A stretch of DNA of 64,000 nt from Spiribacter halobius (GCF_020883455.1 NZ_CP086615.1:3836501-3900500), one strand, 5' to 3'; shown: positions 16,339 to 25,483, numbered from the stretch's first letter. The notes: generated from the letters alone by a model not told the origin. Numbers and translations: made by a program.

Positions 16339-17337
16339 CTAATCGTTTCGGCGGTGTTGTGAGGTATCAGCGCGGCGGCCGGGCAGAGCCATCGTTCCCG
16401 ACCGCACGCCCGGCCCGAGCGCCTGCGCCGGCGAGAATGCGGGCCCGGCCTGCAGCCGGGCGGCATAGCTCTCCCGAGCTGGCGACCCCGCGGGCCATGC
16501 CGCCGCGAACCGCCGCCACCAGGCGGCGGTATCGTAGGCCACCGGCACGGCCTCCACTATCGCTTCGCCGAGGCATGCCCGCCACAGGGCATCGGCCGCA
16601 GGCGTGCGGGCGATGCGCGTACACAGGCCGCGCCGGTCGCCGCTCAGGTTGGGCAGGCCGGCGCTGCCGTTGTTGAACAGCGCCCGCCATCGCCCGCCCG
16701 CCTGCAGGGCACGGGCGTGGGGCAGACAGGTATGGGTGGCGGCGATGACGTCCGCGCCGCTGACCACGAGCGCGTCCCGCAGGTGCGCCGCGGCCGCGGC
16801 CGGCGTGCGCGCGAACGCCTCCACTGCCAGCGACCATCCGGCGAGCGACGCGGCGTCGCCGTGCAGCACCAGCACCTCCAGCCCGGCCGCCCGCACCCGC
16901 CCGAAGTAGGGCAGCGCGGCCAGGGCCTGCCGTGCCGCCGGATCAGGGGCGCCCTGGAGCGCTGCCATGATCGCGTTGGAACGCTCCACGGTGGCGGCGT
17001 CCACATGCTCGGGGTAGGCGCAGCCGCAGCCGGCCCCGCTGGCGGCGGCGAGCTCGGCCTCGACGTTGCCGGCGAGGGCGGCGTGGGCGAGCACCCGCGT
17101 CTGGATGGCCGCAAACCAGGCGGGCTCGGCGTCGAACCAGTGGAAGTCGCCGTTGAACACCAGCGCGGCGCCCTCCCGGGCGGCCCGGTCCTGGAGGGCG
17201 TCCAGGGCCTCCGGGTTGCCGTAGAGCCCGCCCGCGATGAGCACGCTGTCCGCCTCCACCAGCGGCGCCAGCGCTGCCAGAGGGCCAAGGCGGTAGCGGT
17301 AGTGCAGCGGACAGCTGCGTCCGGGCTCATCGGACAT
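16339..17337 (-). CDS. Metallophosphoesterase-like protein with altered metal ligands
   Basis: A 332-residue protein whose layout matches small calcineurin-like phosphoesterases: VLIAGGLYGNPEAL where SDIHGN is expected, LVFNGDFHWFD for GDxxD, LAGNVEAEL for GNHE, then VLHGD and AATHTCLP and FNNGSAGLPN. The D-x-H of the first motif and the His of GNH are replaced, so metal binding must be altered or lost. A CGCAYPEHVD segment (about residues 103-113) adds cysteines. Located in the TRAP/CoA-transferase island. The role is unknown. Confidence 0.6.
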   Translation of the reverse strand: MSDEPGRSCPLHYRYRLGPLAALAPLVEADSVLIAGGLYGNPEALDALQDRAAREGAALVFNGDFHWFDAEPAWFAAIQTRVLAHAALAGNVEAELAAASGAGCGCAYPEHVDAATVERSNAIMAALQGAPDPAARQALAALPYFGRVRAAGLEVLVLHGDAASLAGWSLAVEAFARTPAAAAAHLRDALVVSGADVIAATHTCLPHARALQAGGRWRALFNNGSAGLPNLSGDRRGLCTRIARTPAADALWRACLGEAIVEAVPVAYDTAAWWRRFAAAWPAGSPARESYAARLQAGPAFSPAQALGPGVRSGTMALPGRRADTSQHRRND

Positions 17338-17709
17338 GGGTCATCATCTCCCCGGACCGGCAACGACCTTCTGCCAGCCCGATGTCGCGAACCCGCGAGG
17401 TCGCGGGCGATTCACGGCCGTGCCGGGCGCTCCTGCCCCACATCGCCTGTCAGTCCTGGGTGCCCGCCTCCGCGAGGATGATGGCGCCTTCGGCGAAACT
17501 CACTGCCGACCGGCTCTCCCTGGATCCGGCGCCAATGATACCGGCGCGCGGGCGTCGGGGCCGCCCATCGTGCAGTGCGCAATAACACGTATTCCGGCGG
17601 CCTGGCGCCTCCGCTAGCCTGCGGCCTTCGCTCTGGCCGGCACGGGCAGCGGCGGGCCGCATCCGCGGCCGCTGCGGGCCGGGCCACACGCGCAACCGGG
17701 AGTGACGCC
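17338..17709. other. Intergenic region, 372 bp, no convincing gene
   Basis: Divergent gap between the phosphoesterase-like and symporter genes. It holds a decayed repeat-like stretch at about 17454-17484 (CCTGGGTGCCCGCCTCCGCG), similar to the common 'uptake-style' intergenic repeats of Proteobacteria. No strong promoter or RNA gene was recognised; reading frames here look like noise. Confidence 0.4.
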
Positions 17710-19095
17710 ATGCCCACGCTGCCCCTGCCCGCCCTGGTCGGCGCCCTGCTCGCCCTCGCCGTGCTGATGCTCGCCGTCGCGCCCCGGGTGCGCACGGCCG
17801 AGGGATTCTTCCGCGGCTGGAGCGAGGCCGGCGTCGCCCCCGGCGTGTTCACGCTGACGCTGTCCCAGGTCACCACCTGGATCTTCGCCCGCTCGCTGCT
17901 CAACGCCGGCATTCTCGGCTACTTCTACGGCATCGCCGGCGCACTGGCCTACACGGCCTACTACGCCTCCTTCCTCACCGGCTGGCTGATCGTCGACCGG
18001 CTGCGCTTCCGGCACGGGGCGGACAGCGTGCAGGCGTTTCTACATGAGCGCTTCGGCCGCCTCGGTACCGGCAGCTACAACCTGCTGGTGGGTCTGCGCC
18101 TGGCCAGCGAGGTGTTCGCCAACCTGCTGGTGGTGGGCATCGTCTTCGGCGCCGCCGGCAGCGTCTCCAACACCACGGCCATCCTCGCGGTGACCGCGGT
18201 GACGGTGGCCTACTCCATGAGTGGCGGGCTGCGTGCCTCCCTGCGCACGGACGTGGTGCAGATGCTGCTGCTCGGCGTCCTGCTCGCCGCGCTCACGGGC
18301 CTGATGCTCGGCCATGCGGACTTCGGCCTGGGCGCGATCGTCAGCAGCTCGCCGGACCCGACCAGTCCGGGCTGGATCCTGCTCGCCGTGGCGGCGCTGC
18401 AGGTACTGAGCTACCCGCTGCACGATCCGGTGATGATGGACCGTGGTTTCCTCGCGGCGCGTGACGTCACCCGCCGCAGCTTCCTGCATGCGTTCTGGCT
18501 CTCGGGGCTGTGCATCCTCGCCTTCGGCGTGCTGGGGGTGTTCGCGGGGCTGCACGCCGAGGGCGACGGTGAGCTGCTGGTCACCCTGGAGCGGCTGCTG
18601 GGCACGCCGGCGATGCTGATGCTGGCGCTGGCGCTGGTGATCTCGGCGGCCTCCACCCTGGATTCCACCTTCGCCAGCGCCGCGAAGCTGGTGGTGATGG
18701 ACATGGGACTCGGCCCGGCGAGCCCCGGCCGGGGCCGGCTGGCGGTGGCGGCGTTCGCCCTTCTCGGCCTGGCGCTGACCTTCACCGGCAGCGACGACCT
18801 CTACGCCGCCGTGGCCGTCAGCGGCACCGCGGCCCTCGGGCTGGCGCCGGTGATCGTCTTCAGCATCCTGGGCGGGCTGAGCGTCGCGCGCTGGAGCCTG
18901 GGGGCGAGCTTCGTGACCGCCTTCGCCGGCGCCGCGCTCTATTTCCTCGAGAGCAGCGGCTACACCGGCGTCGTCGGTGCGCTCACCGGCCTGGAGCACG
19001 ACTACGCGAAGCTGCTTGCCATCACCGTGGCGATCCTGGCCTTCGGCTTTCTGAGCTTCGCACTGGGTCTGCGCCGGCCGGCGACCACGGGCTGA
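17710..19095 (+). CDS. Sodium:solute symporter family (SSS) transporter
   Basis: A 461-residue membrane protein with about 12-13 segments and SSS features: FTLTLSQVTTWIFARSLLNA, VAYSMSGGLRASLRTDVVQM and LVISAASTLDSTFASAAKLV, which carries the conserved Ser/Thr sodium-site region. It imports an unknown organic solute with Na+. The ATG at 17710 follows GGGAGTGACGCC and fits the first segment; the longer reading adds non-homologous residues. Confidence 0.88.
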   Translation: MPTLPLPALVGALLALAVLMLAVAPRVRTAEGFFRGWSEAGVAPGVFTLTLSQVTTWIFARSLLNAGILGYFYGIAGALAYTAYYASFLTGWLIVDRLRFRHGADSVQAFLHERFGRLGTGSYNLLVGLRLASEVFANLLVVGIVFGAAGSVSNTTAILAVTAVTVAYSMSGGLRASLRTDVVQMLLLGVLLAALTGLMLGHADFGLGAIVSSSPDPTSPGWILLAVAALQVLSYPLHDPVMMDRGFLAARDVTRRSFLHAFWLSGLCILAFGVLGVFAGLHAEGDGELLVTLERLLGTPAMLMLALALVISAASTLDSTFASAAKLVVMDMGLGPASPGRGRLAVAAFALLGLALTFTGSDDLYAAVAVSGTAALGLAPVIVFSILGGLSVARWSLGASFVTAFAGAALYFLESSGYTGVVGALTGLEHDYAKLLAITVAILAFGFLSFALGLRRPATTG

Positions 19096-19276
19096 GCGGC
19101 GGGTGCGGGCAACGCAGCGGTGCGCCTGCGAGGCCCGGGACGCGCGCCCGGCGGCGACAGCCGCGATAGCTTCGAATGCCAACCAGGCCACACTGTTAAG
19201 TGCTTTCCCCGATAGTCCGCGCAGGCATGCAGCATAGACTGGGGTGACCGATTGTGAGGCCAGCCCGGAGTTGCCC

Positions 19277-19930
19277 GTGCCACTTGCCGTTCGCCCTTGC
19301 CGGATGCTCTCTGCCGCGCTGCTGCTGCTGCCGCTGGCAGCGGCTGCGATCGAGCGCTTCACGCCCGCGCAGATCCTCGACTGGGAGCCCCACAGCTTCA
19401 CCGGCAGCACCCGCTACGCGCTCGCCGATACGGCCAACGGGCCGGCGGTGCATGCGCGCTGCGAGGGGGGCAGCGCCTCGGGGCTCTTCTACCGGGGCGA
19501 GATCGACCTCACCGAGACACCGGTGGTGGAATGGCGTTGGCGCGCGGGCCAGCGGCCGCAGGATGTGGACGAGCGCAGCAGGGCGGGTGATGACTTCGCA
19601 GCGCGTCTGTACGCCGTGGACGAGCACACCATCCTGCGCTGGCGCACGCGGGCGCTGAACTACGTCTGGAGCGCGGGGGAGCCCGTCGGCAGCCACTGGC
19701 CGAATCCGTTCGCGAGCCAGGCCCGCATGATCGCCGTCGCCAGCGGCGAGCCGGACAGCGAGGGCTGGGTGGTTCACCGGCGTAACCTGCGCGAGGACTT
19801 CCGCCGCTACCACGACCGCGATCTGACGGAGCTGGACGCGCTGGCCATCATGACGGACTGCGACAACACCGGGGAGCCTACCGAGGCCTGGTACGGCAGA
19901 ATCCGCCTGCTGCCCGCCGGAGCGGGGTAG
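19277..19930 (+). CDS. DUF3047 family exported protein
   Basis: A 217-residue protein with a signal peptide (RMLSAALLLLPLAAAA) and the DUF3047 pattern: W.P..F.G.T.Y......G..VHA, VVEWRWRAGQ, AGDDFAARLYAVDE, LNYVWSAGEPVGSHWPNPF and ALAIMTDCDNTGEPTEAWYG. The function is unknown; it may be a periplasmic carbohydrate-binding-like fold. GTG 19277 follows GGAG by 6 nt; an ATG at 19304 would shorten the signal. It lies 5 bp before the flavin reductase gene, so the two are probably co-transcribed. Confidence 0.82.
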   Translation: MPLAVRPCRMLSAALLLLPLAAAAIERFTPAQILDWEPHSFTGSTRYALADTANGPAVHARCEGGSASGLFYRGEIDLTETPVVEWRWRAGQRPQDVDERSRAGDDFAARLYAVDEHTILRWRTRALNYVWSAGEPVGSHWPNPFASQARMIAVASGEPDSEGWVVHRRNLREDFRRYHDRDLTELDALAIMTDCDNTGEPTEAWYGRIRLLPAGAG

Positions 19931-19935
19931 CGATC

Positions 19936-21366
19936 ATGGCGCGCGGCCACGAGCTGGTCATCATCGGCGGGGGGGTTGGCGGCCTGGTCACGGCCAGCGT
20001 CGCCGGCCAGCTGGGCCTGGACGTGGTGCTGGTGGAACGCGCGCCCCGGCTCGGTGGCGACTGCCTGCACTACGGCTGCGTGCCGAGCAAGACGCTGCTG
20101 CGCAGCGCCGGCGTCGCCCACCAGGCGCGCCAGGGCCAGCGCTACGGCCTGCGCACCGCGCTCGAGCCCGTCGACCTCGGCCGCGTGATGGATCATGTCG
20201 CCGAGGTGGTTCAGCGCATCCAGAACCACGACGACCCGCAGCGCTTTCGGGATTACGGCGTGGACGTGCGCTTCGGCGAGGCGCGCTTTCTCGACCCGCG
20301 TCACATCGAGGTGGCGGGCGAACGCATCCGCGGCCGCCGCTTCGTCATCGCCACTGGCTCGGAGCCGGCGCTGCCGGACGTCGCCGGGCTCGCCACCACC
20401 GGCTACCTCACCAACGAGTCCGTCTTCGCCGAGCGCCGTCTGCCCCGCCGCCTGCTGGTGCTTGGCGGCGGCCCGGTCGGGGTGGAGATGGCCCAGGCCT
20501 TCCGCCGCCTCGGCAGCGAGGTGACCCTGCTGGAGCAGGGCGAGCACCTGCTGCCCCGGGACGATGCCGAGCTCAGCGGTGAGCTCGCCGACGTGCTGGC
20601 ACGGGAAGGGGTGCGCATCCACACCGATACGCTCGCCGTCGAGGCCGGGCGCACCGACACCGGCACCCGCGTGGTGCAGGCCCGCATCGGCAACGAGACG
20701 GTGGCCTTCGAGGCCGATGAGATCCTGGTCGCCACCGGGCGGCGCGCCAACGTGGCGGCCCTTGATCTGCCGGCGGCCGGGGTGGCGCTGGACGCCGAGG
20801 GGCTGATCCGGGTGGATGCGCGCCTGCGCACGAGCGCCCGGCACATCTTCGCCTGCGGCGACTGCACCGGGCCGTTCCCGTTCACTCACGTGGCGGAGTA
20901 CCAGGCCGGCATCATCGTCGCCAACGTCGCCTTCCGGCTGCCGCGCCGGGTCGACTACCGGGCCGTGCCCTGGGTCACCTACACTGATCCCGAGCTGGCC
21001 CACGTGGGCCTGACGGCCGTGGAGGCGCGCCAGCGCCGGCTTGACGTCGAGGTGGCGCGTTTCCGCTTCCGCGACGTCGACCGGGCCCTCACCGACGGCC
21101 GGGAGGACGGACTGGTGAAGCTCATCGTCCATCGCGGGCGGCTGGTCGGCGGCAGCATCCTCGGCCCCCAGGCGGGCGAGCTCATCCACGAGCTGGCGCT
21201 GGCGGTATCGGCGCGTGTGCCGCTGCGGCGCCTCGCGGCTGCGGTCCATGCCTACCCCTCGCTCAGCCAGGTCATCAAGCGCGCCGCCGGCAGCCTGTAT
21301 GCGCCACGTCTGTTCTCCGCCCGCAGCCGGCGGCTGGTGGGTCTGCTCAACCGGGTGCTGCCCTGA
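19936..21366 (+). CDS. FAD-dependent pyridine nucleotide-disulfide oxidoreductase (MerA-like)
   Basis: A 476-residue class I flavin reductase: N-terminal FAD site (VIIGGGVGGLVTASVAGQLG), redox pair in GGDCLHYGCVPSKTL, NAD(P) site LLVLGGGPVGVEMAQAFRRL and second FAD motif HIFACGDCTGPF. The catalytic HxHP of lipoamide dehydrogenase is replaced by HAYP, with Tyr at the proton-relay position as in mercuric reductase, so it is not a lipoamide dehydrogenase. There is no N-terminal HMA domain and no C-terminal Cys pair, so mercury reduction is doubtful. The substrate is unknown. It is in an operon with the DUF3047 gene. Confidence 0.82.
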   Translation: MARGHELVIIGGGVGGLVTASVAGQLGLDVVLVERAPRLGGDCLHYGCVPSKTLLRSAGVAHQARQGQRYGLRTALEPVDLGRVMDHVAEVVQRIQNHDDPQRFRDYGVDVRFGEARFLDPRHIEVAGERIRGRRFVIATGSEPALPDVAGLATTGYLTNESVFAERRLPRRLLVLGGGPVGVEMAQAFRRLGSEVTLLEQGEHLLPRDDAELSGELADVLAREGVRIHTDTLAVEAGRTDTGTRVVQARIGNETVAFEADEILVATGRRANVAALDLPAAGVALDAEGLIRVDARLRTSARHIFACGDCTGPFPFTHVAEYQAGIIVANVAFRLPRRVDYRAVPWVTYTDPELAHVGLTAVEARQRRLDVEVARFRFRDVDRALTDGREDGLVKLIVHRGRLVGGSILGPQAGELIHELALAVSARVPLRRLAAAVHAYPSLSQVIKRAAGSLYAPRLFSARSRRLVGLLNRVLP

Positions 21367-21368
21367 CC

Positions 21369-23081
21369 ATGGCCGCGCCACAGCACATCGACAGGCCGCT
21401 GGGGACCGGGGAGCCACCGCGGCAACCATCGTCCGGGCCGCGGGACACGCAGCGGCTCGTCACCGCCGTGCATCGCCCGGATAGCCGGCTGCGCCGGCTC
21501 GCCCGGGATCTGGGCCGCCACCTGATCGTGGCCCTGCTGCTGGTGGCGGGCAGCCTGTGGGCCGGCGAGTTCCGCCTGGTCGAGCCGCCGGTGCCCCTGA
21601 TCTGGCCGGCCACCGCGGTGACCCTGGCGCTGGCGCTGCGCTGGGGGCCCTGGACCCTGCTCACCGCCGGCCTCACCGTGGCGGCGGTGCAGCTCGGCCA
21701 CGGCGCCGCGCCCATGGCGGCCGGGCTGATGGGCGCCGGCCTCAGCCTCGCGGGCGCGGCAGGGCGGGCACTGCTCCTGCGGCTGGACTTCGATCCCGAG
21801 CTGGCGCGGCTGCGGGACGTCGGTCTGTTTCTGCTCGCCGGTGCCGGCGTCAGCGGGCTGTTCAACGCCCTCTCCGGAACCCTGGCGCTGGCCGGCCTGA
21901 GCACCGGGTTCGCGGAGACGCTAGGGCTGTGCTGGATCGCCGACAGCATGGGCCTGCTGCTGTTCGGGCCGATGCTGCTGACGGCCCGGCTGCCGGCGCC
22001 GCACCACCAGCCGTTGTGGGAGCTGCCGCTCTGGCTCGCCGCCATGCCGCTGGTGGTCTACCTCATCTATGGCGACAGCATGCCCGGCGCCATGGCGCTG
22101 CCGCTGTCCTACGGCGTGTTCCCCCTGGTGATGCTGGCGGCGCTGCGCCATCCGCTACCGTTAGCGAGCCTGGTGGTGAGCGCCATCGCGGTCATCGCCA
22201 TTACCTGCACCGGCCTTGGCAAGGGGCCCTTTGCCGGCAGCGGCATGCGCGCCGACATGCTGGCCCTGCACGCCCATCTGGCCATACTCGCCCTGACCGG
22301 CCTGCTCCTCGCTGCCGCCCGCCACGAGCGCGACCGGGCCGAGGCGCGGGCACGTTCCCACCTCCAGGCGCTGGCCCAGGCCGGGCGGCTGAATGCCATG
22401 AGCACCATGGCGGCGGGCATCGCCCACGAGATCAACCAGCCCCTGTGCGCGGTCAGCAGCTATGCCCAGGCGGCCCGCCGACTGCTGCGCCAGGGCCACC
22501 GCGGCGAGGAGCTCGAGGCGGCCCTCGAACGCATCGTCAGCGGCAATCAGCGCGCCTCGGATATCGTCCGCCGCATCCGCGATTTCCTGCGCAGCGGCGA
22601 GCACGCGCGCCGGCGCTGCGACGCCAACACGCTGGTGACCGAGGCCTGCGAGCTGATGCGTCCCGAGCTGCGCCGGCGGGGCGTCGAGCTCTGGCTTGAC
22701 CTGGACGACGGGTCTCTGTCCATTGACGCCGACCCGGTGGCGATTCAGCAGGCGGTGGTGAACCTGCTGCAGAACGCGCTGGAGGCCGTCTCGGGCCGGG
22801 CCACGCCGGAAGAGCGCTGGGTCCTGGTGCGCAGCCGGCGGAACCGCGGCCGCGACACCGTGGAGCTCACGTTCTGCGACAGCGGACCGGGGCTGCCCGC
22901 CGGGGATACCCGGGAGCTGTTCGAGCCCATGGTCACGCAGCGGCCGGACGGCTCGGGCCTCGGCCTCGCCATCACCCGCTCCATCGTCGAGAGTCACGAC
23001 GGGCACATCGACGCCGGCAACCGACCCGGCGCCGGTGCCGAGTTCCGCATCCTGCTGCCGCTGAGGGAGGAAACATCGTGA
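21369..23081 (+). CDS. MASE1 sensor histidine kinase
   Basis: A 570-residue membrane kinase. Residues ~50-325 form a MASE1-type multi-span sensor (FRLVEPPVPLIWPATAVTLA; ALRWGPWTLLTAGL). HisKA follows with the phospho-acceptor His in MAAGIAHEINQPLCAVSSYA, of the DctB/DctS/FixL-like type, then HATPase_c with an N-box (QQAVVNLLQNALEAVSG), DSGPGLP and GSGLGLAITRSIVES. It ends overlapping the response regulator by 4 bp. It may control the neighbouring symporter, judging by location only. Confidence 0.9.
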   Translation: MAAPQHIDRPLGTGEPPRQPSSGPRDTQRLVTAVHRPDSRLRRLARDLGRHLIVALLLVAGSLWAGEFRLVEPPVPLIWPATAVTLALALRWGPWTLLTAGLTVAAVQLGHGAAPMAAGLMGAGLSLAGAAGRALLLRLDFDPELARLRDVGLFLLAGAGVSGLFNALSGTLALAGLSTGFAETLGLCWIADSMGLLLFGPMLLTARLPAPHHQPLWELPLWLAAMPLVVYLIYGDSMPGAMALPLSYGVFPLVMLAALRHPLPLASLVVSAIAVIAITCTGLGKGPFAGSGMRADMLALHAHLAILALTGLLLAAARHERDRAEARARSHLQALAQAGRLNAMSTMAAGIAHEINQPLCAVSSYAQAARRLLRQGHRGEELEAALERIVSGNQRASDIVRRIRDFLRSGEHARRRCDANTLVTEACELMRPELRRRGVELWLDLDDGSLSIDADPVAIQQAVVNLLQNALEAVSGRATPEERWVLVRSRRNRGRDTVELTFCDSGPGLPAGDTRELFEPMVTQRPDGSGLGLAITRSIVESHDGHIDAGNRPGAGAEFRILLPLREETS

Positions 23082-23698
23082 GCGAGCAGATCTGGCTGGT
23101 TGACGACGAGGAGGACATCCGCGAGGCAGTGGGCTTCCTGCTGGGCACGGCCGGCTACAGCGTGCGTACGTTTGCCGGTCCCTCCGAGCTGCTGGCGGAG
23201 GTGACGCCGGCACACCGCGGCTGCCTCCTGCTGGACGTGCGCCTGCCGGAGATGGACGGCCTGGAGCTGCAGACCCGCCTGCGCGAGGCGGGGGTGAACA
23301 TGCCCATCCTCTTCATCTCCGGCCATGGCGACATCCCGATGGCGGTGCGTGCCGTGAATGCCGGGGCGCTGGATTTCCTCGAGAAGCCTTTCGACGACGA
23401 GACCCTGCTGGAGCGGGTGGCCCGGGCCCTGGAGCTGGATCGCGAGCAGGCCGAGCATGTCGCCGCCATCGGCGATATCGAGCGCCGCCTGGGCAACCTC
23501 ACTCCGCGCGAGCGCGAGGTGATGGAGCACATGCTCGAGGGCAAGCTGAACAAGATCATCGCCGCCGACCTCGGCATGAGCGTGCGCACAGTGGAGGTGC
23601 ACCGGGCGCGGGTGCTGGAGAAGCTCGGCGTGCGCAACAGCTCGGAGATGGTACGCAAGGTGCTCTCCACCGAGACCTATCGCGACTGGCTGGTTTAG
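23078..23698 (+). CDS. FixJ/TodR-type response regulator (REC-LuxR HTH)
   Basis: A 206-residue regulator. The receiver domain (residues 1-120) has the acidic DDEED pocket, phospho-Asp in LLLDVRLPEMDG and Lys in LEKPF. A LuxR-type helix-turn-helix follows (about 140-200; LTPREREVMEHMLEGKLNKI, MSVRTVEVHRARVLEKLGVR). It starts with GTG and overlaps the kinase, so the two form a cognate pair that should activate transcription of unknown targets. Confidence 0.93.
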   Translation: MSEQIWLVDDEEDIREAVGFLLGTAGYSVRTFAGPSELLAEVTPAHRGCLLLDVRLPEMDGLELQTRLREAGVNMPILFISGHGDIPMAVRAVNAGALDFLEKPFDDETLLERVARALELDREQAEHVAAIGDIERRLGNLTPREREVMEHMLEGKLNKIIAADLGMSVRTVEVHRARVLEKLGVRNSSEMVRKVLSTETYRDWLV

Positions 23699-23719
23699 TA
23701 TCCCGTTTCGTAAGTTCCT

Positions 23720-23765
23720 TCTCACCGATTCACGACTGCGGACGCGGATTCTAGGATCGGTGAGA
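23720..23765. repeat. TAG-palindrome element, decayed (copy d)
   Basis: TCTCACCGATTC (23720-23731) and GATCGGTGAGA (23755-23765) are inverted arms around a loop like that of the other copies (ACGACTGCGGACGCG). The outer TAGCCCGCAT/ATGCGGGCTA ends are lost. It sits between two convergent gene ends. Confidence 0.65.
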
Positions 23766-23786
23766 CAGGCGGGCCGGCAAACCGGC

Positions 23787-24296
23787 TCAGGCACCGAACC
23801 AGGCCGGCGCGCCGCGGCGGCGCTGAACGAGGCGCGTCGCCGCCAGCAGCAGCACCGACAGCGGCACCAGCCAGCCGAAGAACGCTGCCAGCGCCCCCAG
23901 CGAGGGGATGCCGAGGAGGAGCAGCAGCCCCGGGGCGCAGCAGGCGGATCCGGCCAGGAGCGCAGGCAGGGCCGCCAGGACGCCTCCGGTACCGGAGCCG
24001 CAGACCGCCCTGCCCCGGGCGAGGCTCACGGCGCCGTGCAGGTTGAGGGCCACCAGCCCGCCGAGGGCCGCTGCAAGCAGCACGTCCAGCGGGCTCACCA
24101 GCCACACCAGGGCGCCGGCGTCGAGCCGGGCCACGGGCTCGAAATGGAACAGCCCCCGCGCCTCCAGCCAGCGCCAGGGGTCACCGGCCCACTGCCAGCC
24201 CCACCGCGCGCCGCGGCCGAAGCCGATATCCCCGAGTGCCACCAGATAGCCCAGCGCGTAGGCCGCGCCCACGGTTCCCGAGACCAGACGCAGCAT
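23787..24296 (-). CDS. Hypothetical membrane protein
   Basis: A 169-residue protein with four or five membrane segments (about 5-24, 66-86, 105-127, 130-150) and a CCAPGLLLLLGIP motif in a late segment. The family is not recognised. Its ATG overlaps the stop of the DUF3179 gene (TGATG), so it is translationally coupled to it and probably acts with that exported protein in the envelope. Confidence 0.6.
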   Translation of the reverse strand: MLRLVSGTVGAAYALGYLVALGDIGFGRGARWGWQWAGDPWRWLEARGLFHFEPVARLDAGALVWLVSPLDVLLAAALGGLVALNLHGAVSLARGRAVCGSGTGGVLAALPALLAGSACCAPGLLLLLGIPSLGALAAFFGWLVPLSVLLLAATRLVQRRRGAPAWFGA

Positions 24297-25306
24297 CAGC
24301 GGTCACCCCCGCCGATCACGGCCGTCTCCGGATAGAAGCCGGCCCAGGCGAACCACATGGCCTCGAACGCATTGACCGCGGTCAGCGAGTCGCGCCCGGG
24401 GATGCGCGGGCCGTCGGGGCCGAACTCGATGTCCCCGGGCGCGACCGGCGCCTCGCCGCGAAAGACCCAGCCGGTGTCCAGCCCCGGGTCGTGCACGATC
24501 AGGTAGTGCCGGCCGTTGGCCTCATGGCGCAGCACGCCCGTCTCGCGCAGTGCCGCGCGGTCCACCGCGTAGGCGTGGTCCGCATCGCGGAAACCGAGCA
24601 CCTCGTGCTTCGGCGGATACCGGTCGCTCTCGTGCATGACCGGGAATACCGGGGGCGCGTCCTCGGCATAGTAGCCGCCGCGCGGGTTGTACTGGCCGTA
24701 GGGGTCGCTGCCGTAGCGCCGCAGACTGCCCGTGTCCTCGGTGAGCACCCGGGTGTGCGGATAGCGCTCGCGCCAGCGCGCCCAGGTGGTCCAGACGACA
24801 CGCAGCTCCTGCAGCCCGTCACCGGCATGCGGCCCGTCGATGCCAGCCGCGAGCATCTGCGGCCACTGGGTATCGCTGGCCCGGTCGTACATCACAAGAT
24901 TGCTGTTCACCAGGCGCCCGCTGACGCCGAAGGTCGTCTCGCCGCGGCGGAAGCCGAGGGCGGTCCCCGTCAGCGGACAGTAGGTCACGCTCACCGGCGT
25001 GTCGCCCACGGTGTCGTTGACGATCTCGTGCCAGACCAGGATCGCCTGGGGATAGGCGCGCGCCTCGCCATCGATGTGGATGCCGATGATGCGGTCGCCG
25101 TCGGCGAGCCGATCCCCGGCGGCGGCGGCGGACTCGAAGCGCGGCTCGTCGATGGACGGGATGCCGTCCTTGGGCGGGCCGCCGGAGAGGCGCGCCTCGC
25201 GATACTCGGCCGGGGCCTGCGGCAGAAATGGCGGCTCGGCCAGGGGTGGCCCGGCGAGGGCGGCGGCCACGGGCGCCAGCGCCATGAGACCGAAGAGGCT
25301 GCGCAT
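24296..25306 (-). CDS. DUF3179 domain-containing exported protein
   Basis: A 336-residue protein with a signal peptide (MRSLFGLMALAPVAAALA) and the DUF3179 core: IPSIDEPRFE, GIHIDGEARAYPQAILVWHE, VSVTYCPLTGTALGF, LVMYDRASDTQWPQM and the C-terminal A.NAFEAMWFAWAGFYPET. The family is of unknown function and periplasmic. ATG 25306 follows GGGAGG by 6 nt; an upstream ATG at 25339 has no ribosome site. It is coupled to the downstream membrane-protein gene. Confidence 0.85.
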   Translation of the reverse strand: MRSLFGLMALAPVAAALAGPPLAEPPFLPQAPAEYREARLSGGPPKDGIPSIDEPRFESAAAAGDRLADGDRIIGIHIDGEARAYPQAILVWHEIVNDTVGDTPVSVTYCPLTGTALGFRRGETTFGVSGRLVNSNLVMYDRASDTQWPQMLAAGIDGPHAGDGLQELRVVWTTWARWRERYPHTRVLTEDTGSLRRYGSDPYGQYNPRGGYYAEDAPPVFPVMHESDRYPPKHEVLGFRDADHAYAVDRAALRETGVLRHEANGRHYLIVHDPGLDTGWVFRGEAPVAPGDIEFGPDGPRIPGRDSLTAVNAFEAMWFAWAGFYPETAVIGGGDR

Positions 25307-25394
25307 GATCAGGCCTCCCGAAGCGGACGATAGCCTCATGGGAACGCAACGCCGGCGCGCCTGCCCATTCGGGGAACGACGTACTGATTGAGCG

Positions 25395-25481
25395 TCAGAA
25401 GTGATCCAGCAGGATCAGCGCGAGCCCGAGCAGCAGGGTACCCACCAGCCAGAGCCGGCTATAGCCACGATCCCCGTCCAT
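25395..25481 (-). CDS. 28-residue single-span membrane peptide after yeeE
   Basis: A short frame, MDGDRGYSRLWLVGTLLLGL then ALILLDHF, with one hydrophobic span (about 10-25). Its ATG (25481) lies 2 bp after the transporter stop, and the GGAG ribosome site is inside the last transporter codons (GGACTGGAGAACTGACG). Such coupling suggests a real small subunit or cap of the YeeE transporter, but at 28 residues chance cannot be excluded. The family is not recognised. Confidence 0.5.
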   Translation of the reverse strand: MDGDRGYSRLWLVGTLLLGLALILLDHF

Positions 25482-25483
25482 CG

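Noticed and set aside
17336-17617. 93-residue frame in the gap before the symporter
   Set aside because: No ribosome site, Pro/Gly/Arg-rich composition and overlap with a repeat-like stretch.
19936-21366. Lipoamide dehydrogenase or true mercuric reductase
   Set aside because: The HxHP catalytic His is replaced by Tyr, and the HMA domain and C-terminal cysteine pair of MerA are absent; no mer genes nearby.
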